Below are positions 60,334 to 64,000 of a DNA stretch of 64,000 nucleotides, piece by piece; within the stretch, counting starts at the first letter, position 1, and each line of letters starts with the position of its first letter. The DNA comes from Desulfobulbaceae bacterium (GTDB lineage Bacteria; Desulfobacterota; Desulfobulbia; Desulfobulbales; Desulfocapsaceae): NCBI GenBank assembly GCA_024640625.1, contig JAHEER010000003.1, forward strand, positions 1 to 64,000, read 5' to 3'. The translations under genes and the position numbers were made by a program. A model generated the notes under the pieces. It was not told the origin of the DNA, did not search any database, and saw only the letters and a list, made by a program, of their open reading frames with translations.

Positions 60334-60717
60334 TCAGCCCAGGGCAATCAATCCTCTTTTACCCAGTTCGCGAAGAAACAGGGTGATGGACTGCTCAGCC
60401 TCCTGATTCGATATCCGATGCAGGCGGGCAAATTCCTCGATCAGTTGGGCGGTTGTTCTGCTGCCGTCGATCATTTGCCAGACCTGGCTGCCGAGGGCAT
60501 CCAACTCGAGCTTTCTGGTCGGCGTCTCGGCGGGGGTATTGCCAAAGCGTTCGAATATCGATTTCAGAATGGGTTTCAGTACCAGCATATACTCAACCCG
60601 CACCACTCCCGAGTCAAGGATTTCCCAGTTGACGACATTATTTCTTACCGGGGTGCAGGCCAGGGCCTGGTCACGCGTCAGGGCCGTCGGCGGCTTCTTC
60701 TTTCGGAATAATCCCAT
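60334..60717 (-). CDS. PqqD-like protein
   Basis: A 127-residue protein whose C-terminal 70 residues match PqqD/RRE-like peptide-binding folds: 'LELDALGSQVWQMIDGSRTT' then 'QLIEEFARLHRISNQEAEQS' and 'FLRELGKRGLIAL'. PqqD domains hold leader peptides for radical SAM maturases, but no such enzyme or precursor peptide is in the window. The start overlaps the upstream gene by 47 bases, so the two are translated from a shared mRNA. It is last in the ABC operon. Confidence 0.87.
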   Translation of the reverse strand: MGLFRKKKPPTALTRDQALACTPVRNNVVNWEILDSGVVRVEYMLVLKPILKSIFERFGNTPAETPTRKLELDALGSQVWQMIDGSRTTAQLIEEFARLHRISNQEAEQSITLFLRELGKRGLIALG

Positions 60718-61564
60718 AACCTTCTTCCAGCATAGTCTCCACCCCTGTTTCTATGGGGGTTCTGCTTCTGATACTATACCCTAAAATACGGTCATGCTGA
60801 GGAAAATGAATAAAGGAGGAAGTCTGGTAAGGCTTCTTCCTTCGGATTCGGCCCCACAGGTACTCAGAAAGCGTGGGAACGTGGCGGAAGTGAAGTGTGG
60901 ACGGTTGGGCTGCCGTCTGTTTTTCGGGCGGGGCGGAACTGAAGGACTGAAAAAGGGCGGACAGTGAATTCTGCTGGAGGTGCTGGGAGGCTGGTGCCAG
61001 CCGACACAGGCGCAGTTCGGCGGCGCTGCTGGTAAAATTAAGAGAGGTCAGCCCGAAACGAAAAGATGAACTCTGGAGCTCGAAACCAGCCGGAATCGAG
61101 AAGTAGAAATCTTGAATCCGCCAGCCTGCCAGTTCGGCGGGATCCGGGTGACAGTTCAGCGATCCTAATACCAGCGGAAAGGCCTCAAAAGTGACAATCG
61201 ACTTGTGGTAGATTCTTATCAGCAGGGTTGTTGCGCAGCTCTTGCAGGTGAGCAGCAGTACCGTGTCCTCGGGGGAGTTATCGAGCCGAAAGGCGTCAAC
61301 TTTGAATTTGTCGTTTAAGCCTGCCGGCAGCACGCCGTTCTGTCCCTGGCGCCTGGTAAAAATTCGGCCCGGCTCGAGCTGCTTGGCGATTTTCTCACCG
61401 GCGCCACCCCTGCTCTTTTGGGCGGGCGGCTGCCAACGCAGTTCAATAATTGGCCTGAGTTCCTGTTCAAGGATCAGATGCCGCTTGTCCTTGACGATGA
61501 CTTCCCACTGTTCAGGGATGTCCAGGTGCAGGTGATTCCAGCGGATGGGTGTTGTGCGAGTCAC
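60671..61564 (-). CDS. uncharacterised protein in the ABC/PqqD operon
   Basis: A 297-residue protein not recognised. It has no signal peptide or TM segment. The first half is rich in beta strands ('LHLDIPEQWEVIVKDKRHLI', 'HKSIVTFEAFPLVLGSLNCH', 'WRIQDFYFSIPAGFELQSSS'), resembling small lipocalin-like or PsbP-like folds, with a variable linker after residue 200 and a conserved-looking tail 'HFPQHDRILGYSIRSRTP'. The overlap with PqqD suggests they act together. Confidence 0.7.
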   Translation of the reverse strand: MTRTTPIRWNHLHLDIPEQWEVIVKDKRHLILEQELRPIIELRWQPPAQKSRGGAGEKIAKQLEPGRIFTRRQGQNGVLPAGLNDKFKVDAFRLDNSPEDTVLLLTCKSCATTLLIRIYHKSIVTFEAFPLVLGSLNCHPDPAELAGWRIQDFYFSIPAGFELQSSSFRFGLTSLNFTSSAAELRLCRLAPASQHLQQNSLSALFQSFSSAPPEKQTAAQPSTLHFRHVPTLSEYLWGRIRRKKPYQTSSFIHFPQHDRILGYSIRSRTPIETGVETMLEEGYGIIPKEEAADGPDA

Positions 61565-61577
61565 GTGATGAGCGGTA

Positions 61578-62168
61578 TCAGCGCGGGAGCATATAGTCCC
61601 AGTCAGGGGCCATCCGCTGCTTGATGCGCTCTTTTTCTTCGTCTGTTTTGCTCTCTTCGCAGAATTTTATGAAACAGAAGCGTTCCTCTTCTTCCATTTC
61701 CGGGTAGGAAAGCTTCACCATGTTGCCGACGTTCTCATTTTCGTTCATCAGATTGTGCTGCAGGATAAGGTTGACCCGCCGGTTGTTGTCGTCGTACAGG
61801 CGCCACTTCCAGACATAAAGGACACCAAACGAGTCGCCTTTCCACTCGTCGGGTTTGCCGTAGTTGGTCTTAAATTTTTCCAGCAGTGTCTGGTAAAATT
61901 CCCTGCTCGAATCCTCATATTTCATCCGCATCTTGATGATCTGTCCGGGATAGGCGCAGGTGCCGTAAGAGATGATTCCTTTTCGAAACCCGTGCCAGTC
62001 ATTGACCACTACCTCTTTGAGATAGTTGGAATACTCGATTCCCTCATAGTCGGTGATGAAGGCTCCGAGTTTGAACCCGCCGATCTCGGTGGGGGCGCCT
62101 GCCGGCCGGACGGGGGAGGCGGCCAGAAGGACTCCGGCGATGAAAACGAAAAGGCAGAGGAATTTCAT
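61578..62168 (-). CDS. exported protein of unknown function
   Basis: A 196-residue protein with a signal peptide ('FLCLFVFIAGVLLAASPVRP'), so periplasmic. The body 'GGFKLGAFITDYEGIEYSNY' and 'YGTCAYPGQIIKMRMKYED' resembles small beta-rich secreted proteins of sulfate reducers and ends in a charged helix 'EESKTDEEKERIKQRM'. Three bases separate its start from the upstream cNMP-binding gene stop. Function unknown. Confidence 0.75.
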   Translation of the reverse strand: MKFLCLFVFIAGVLLAASPVRPAGAPTEIGGFKLGAFITDYEGIEYSNYLKEVVVNDWHGFRKGIISYGTCAYPGQIIKMRMKYEDSSREFYQTLLEKFKTNYGKPDEWKGDSFGVLYVWKWRLYDDNNRRVNLILQHNLMNENENVGNMVKLSYPEMEEEERFCFIKFCEESKTDEEKERIKQRMAPDWDYMLPR

Positions 62169-62171
62169 ATC

Positions 62172-62702
62172 TCAGATGAGTGACGCTTTAGCATCGGCGT
62201 CGTTGAGGACTATTCTGTCGAGCATAAAGGTGGTTTGACTGATGAGGCGCTCGACACGCAGCTGGATGATCCGCTCGATTAACACATCCTTGTGATCGGG
62301 GTACTTTTCCAGGATTTTCTGAAAAGCTTTACGTTCGATGGTGAGGGCTTGCACCTCGGTGACAGCCCGGGCAGAGAAGAACCAGTCAAACTGAGCAAGC
62401 AGGGCTAACTCGCCAAAAAAGTCGCCTTTGTGCAATCTCTGGAGCAGGACATCGGTGCCTTTGTGGGAGATGCTAATTTCAACGGCACCGTCATTAAGGA
62501 TAAACGCCCTGTCAGCCTGGTCACCCTGTTCGATCAGCCTGTCGCCCTGACCATACGCGCGGCGAACTGACAGATAGGCAAAAAGTTTTACCACGTCGAG
62601 ATGCAGTCCAGAGAACAGCGACGATTGCCTGAGAAGCTCGAAATCACTGGTAAGCCTGCAGATATTATTGTTTTCACTCTCTGCTGCTGTTGACGAGTTC
62701 AT
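62172..62702 (-). CDS. cyclic nucleotide-binding domain protein
   Basis: A 176-residue protein with a single cNMP-binding jelly roll: 'LFSGLHLDVVKLFAYLSVRR', 'IEQGDQADRAFILNDGAVEI' and the phosphate-cassette-like 'GDFFGELALLAQ'. No HTH follows, so it is not a CRP-type transcription factor; the C-terminal 50 residues are helical. The usual Arg after the cassette is not clear. It starts inside the end of the ABC gene (29-base overlap) and probably regulates or associates with that protein. Confidence 0.87.
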   Translation of the reverse strand: MNSSTAAESENNNICRLTSDFELLRQSSLFSGLHLDVVKLFAYLSVRRAYGQGDRLIEQGDQADRAFILNDGAVEISISHKGTDVLLQRLHKGDFFGELALLAQFDWFFSARAVTEVQALTIERKAFQKILEKYPDHKDVLIERIIQLRVERLISQTTFMLDRIVLNDADAKASLI

Positions 62703-63999
62703 ACAGGACCCCTTGGCGTTCGATAAGATCGTCATAGGTTCCTGATTCGACTATCTTACCTTCTTTCATTACTAATATATGGTCATATTCTGAAATCATG
62801 TCAAGACGGTGCACCACCGCGATAACCGTCGTATTCCCTCGTAATTTATTACTTATATAGTGCTGTATCCTGGTCTGGGAGCTGTTGTCCAGGCTGGCCG
62901 TCGCCTCGTCGAGAATGAGAATTGGGCTGTTCTTCAGCAGCGCCCTTGCCAGGGCCAATTTCTGTTTCTGACCACCGGAGAGGTTGTCCCCCTTGCTGCC
63001 GACATGGAAGTCGAGGCCGATTTCCATAATGTCATCCATGAGTCCGTATTGCCGTAGTGCTTGCTCCGCCACTACACTGAGATGTTCCCGAACCAGGTCC
63101 CGGTTAATGACGGTGCCGAAGATAATGTTGTCCTGCAGAGTGCGGGAGTAGAGGTAATGATTGATGCAGAAAGGGGTGAAGGAGGTTTTGGCAGGAACCG
63201 CTTCCGATTCAACCGCGAGTGCGGTGATCTCGGATTGCGGCAAGCCGCTGCTGCAGCGCTCGATGTCGATGCCCGCCACATCCTGGAGAAAACGCAGGCG
63301 GGCCGACATGATGGCCGTTTCCAGACGCTTCGGCAAAGTAGTTATTTTATGCAGGCCCGGGATGAATTTGAGGCTGAGCAGCAACAGCCGGTTGCGTTCA
63401 TTTTGCTTGAGACCGGCCAGTGAGTCTCCCGGCTTAATTCTGTCGGTAATTCTGGCGTAATTCTTAAGTTGATCGGGTCTCATGGGGCTGCCCTTGAAGA
63501 GGAAATCGTCACCGCTGAAACTGCCGAGCAGACTGACGGTCGCTGCTGCGATGGTGAGCCCGAACTCAAGCAGCGGATCCTCCAGTCTCTGATCTTTGAG
63601 AAAAGTTCTGAATTCCTGGTTAGTGAGAAGTTTTTTCGTGGTATGGGCGATCCCGTAATTGCCGAACATAATGTTGACAGCCAGTGGGGAGTACCTCAGG
63701 AAGCTGTTTACGTCGTAGAATTCGACCGCCTGGGCGACCTCTTTGCTCAGCTGCTGCTGGACGATGCGCCGCATCTTCAAAAAACTGGGGATCATCGGCT
63801 CAGCTCTTTGAGGCGGGATGGTGGACCGCAGCCCCCAGCGTATCACATCGGGGGCGAGTCCAACTGCGGTCACTGTTTCAAATATTTCCCGCTGTTCGGG
63901 GAGTTCGTTTTTGAGGCCGGCCAGGTGCAGCGCTGTGCTGGCATAGAGCAGATTGTCCCGCACCGTGCCGGTAAAGATGAACGGATGCTGGGCCATGGT
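62674..63999 (-). CDS. ABC-type ATPase with internal insertion (5' end beyond window)
   Basis: About 442 residues of the C-terminal part of an ABC protein. The last 160 residues hold an ordinary nucleotide-binding half: 'LSGGQKQKLALARALL' (signature), 'ILILDEATASLD' (Walker B), 'VIAVVHRL' (H-loop). Two Q-loop-like stretches occur: 'AQHPFIFTGTVRDNLLYA' at the visible start and 'FCINHYLYSRTLQDNIIFG' about 280 residues later, with a helical insertion between ('VAQAVEFYDVNSFLRYSPLA' and following). Either two half-domains are fused or one domain carries a large insert. Walker A lies outside the window. Confidence 0.88.
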   Translation of the reverse strand, partial: TMAQHPFIFTGTVRDNLLYASTALHLAGLKNELPEQREIFETVTAVGLAPDVIRWGLRSTIPPQRAEPMIPSFLKMRRIVQQQLSKEVAQAVEFYDVNSFLRYSPLAVNIMFGNYGIAHTTKKLLTNQEFRTFLKDQRLEDPLLEFGLTIAAATVSLLGSFSGDDFLFKGSPMRPDQLKNYARITDRIKPGDSLAGLKQNERNRLLLLSLKFIPGLHKITTLPKRLETAIMSARLRFLQDVAGIDIERCSSGLPQSEITALAVESEAVPAKTSFTPFCINHYLYSRTLQDNIIFGTVINRDLVREHLSVVAEQALRQYGLMDDIMEIGLDFHVGSKGDNLSGGQKQKLALARALLKNSPILILDEATASLDNSSQTRIQHYISNKLRGNTTVIAVVHRLDMISEYDHILVMKEGKIVESGTYDDLIERQGVLYELVNSSRE

Positions 64000-64000
64000 G

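Noticed and set aside
1-64000. tRNA genes, rRNA, CRISPR arrays, insertion sequences
   Set aside because: No cloverleaf with TTC loop, no spaced repeats and no transposase-like frame was noticed on reading through; a dedicated tRNA or repeat scan was not run.

Overview
The window (64 kb, GC-rich) looks like a chromosomal piece of a Gram-negative, mostly anaerobic bacterium of the former Deltaproteobacteria (Desulfobacterota, probably Desulfobulbales). This rests on gene content only: formate dehydrogenase maturation (fdhD, mobB), a DHH-CBS-polyA-polymerase type tRNA nucleotidyltransferase, a GlcD-type dehydrogenase, two-CW and FmdB zinc proteins, a FadL-type outer-membrane transporter and several lipoproteins. 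No tRNA, rRNA, CRISPR array or insertion sequence was seen.

Layout. 1-10 kb: the end of a helicase, bipA with a tiny coupled ORF interrupted by an in-frame TGA (a possible CxxU selenoprotein), a Nudix/HAD/OB-fold group, an SGNH hydrolase, glgX, a DUF1566 protein, an aminotransferase and a LysE exporter. 10.6-16.4 kb: a LexA-controlled mutagenesis cassette, lexA - DUF72 - imuB-like - dnaE2, with DUF72 where imuA would be expected. 16.7-35.8 kb: housekeeping and metabolism (acyl-CoA synthetase plus fadL, M50 protease, tRNA nucleotidyltransferase, a Xer recombinase with no normal start codon, rpsU, glcD, ddl, divergent fdhD/mobB, an MscS-type channel gene split by an in-frame TGA, serS, tatC, DUF523, a beta-barrel, a lipocalin, a flavin-binding protein).

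36.1-43.0 kb is an eight-gene minus-strand operon around a cyclopropane-synthase-like methyltransferase (DUF3833, chalcone-isomerase-like, NTF2-like, SDR, FAD amine oxidase, DUF1365, methyltransferase, SDR-DUF2867), followed upstream by a DUF523-DUF1722 protein. This is the membrane-lipid cluster known from light- or singlet-oxygen-responsive regulons of other bacteria.

44.5-53.9 kb is the most interesting part: eight tightly overlapping plus-strand genes that appear to build an envelope-spanning, proton-motive-force-driven machine. They encode a secreted low-complexity protein, a lipoprotein, a TM/helical-repeat protein, an 808-residue protein with an FHA-like domain, a TM helix, four PEGA-like repeats and an FGE-sulfatase-like domain, a small membrane protein, a MotA/TolQ/ExbB channel, and two consecutive proteins that join an ExbD/TolR-like transmembrane anchor to a von Willebrand factor A domain.

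54-64 kb: a phospholipase D-type lipoprotein, a GT39 glycosyltransferase, ftsB, fmdB, an HTH/two-CW regulator, a family-4-like uracil-DNA glycosylase with a degraded motif A, and a minus-strand operon of an ABC-type ATPase with an odd internal insertion (cut by the window end), a cyclic-nucleotide-binding protein, two unknowns and a PqqD-like protein.

Three genes carry in-frame stop codons followed by continuing, protein-like sequence (TGA at 2415 and 30742, TAG at 28628). They could be recoding, recent decay or sequencing error, and only comparison with relatives can separate these.
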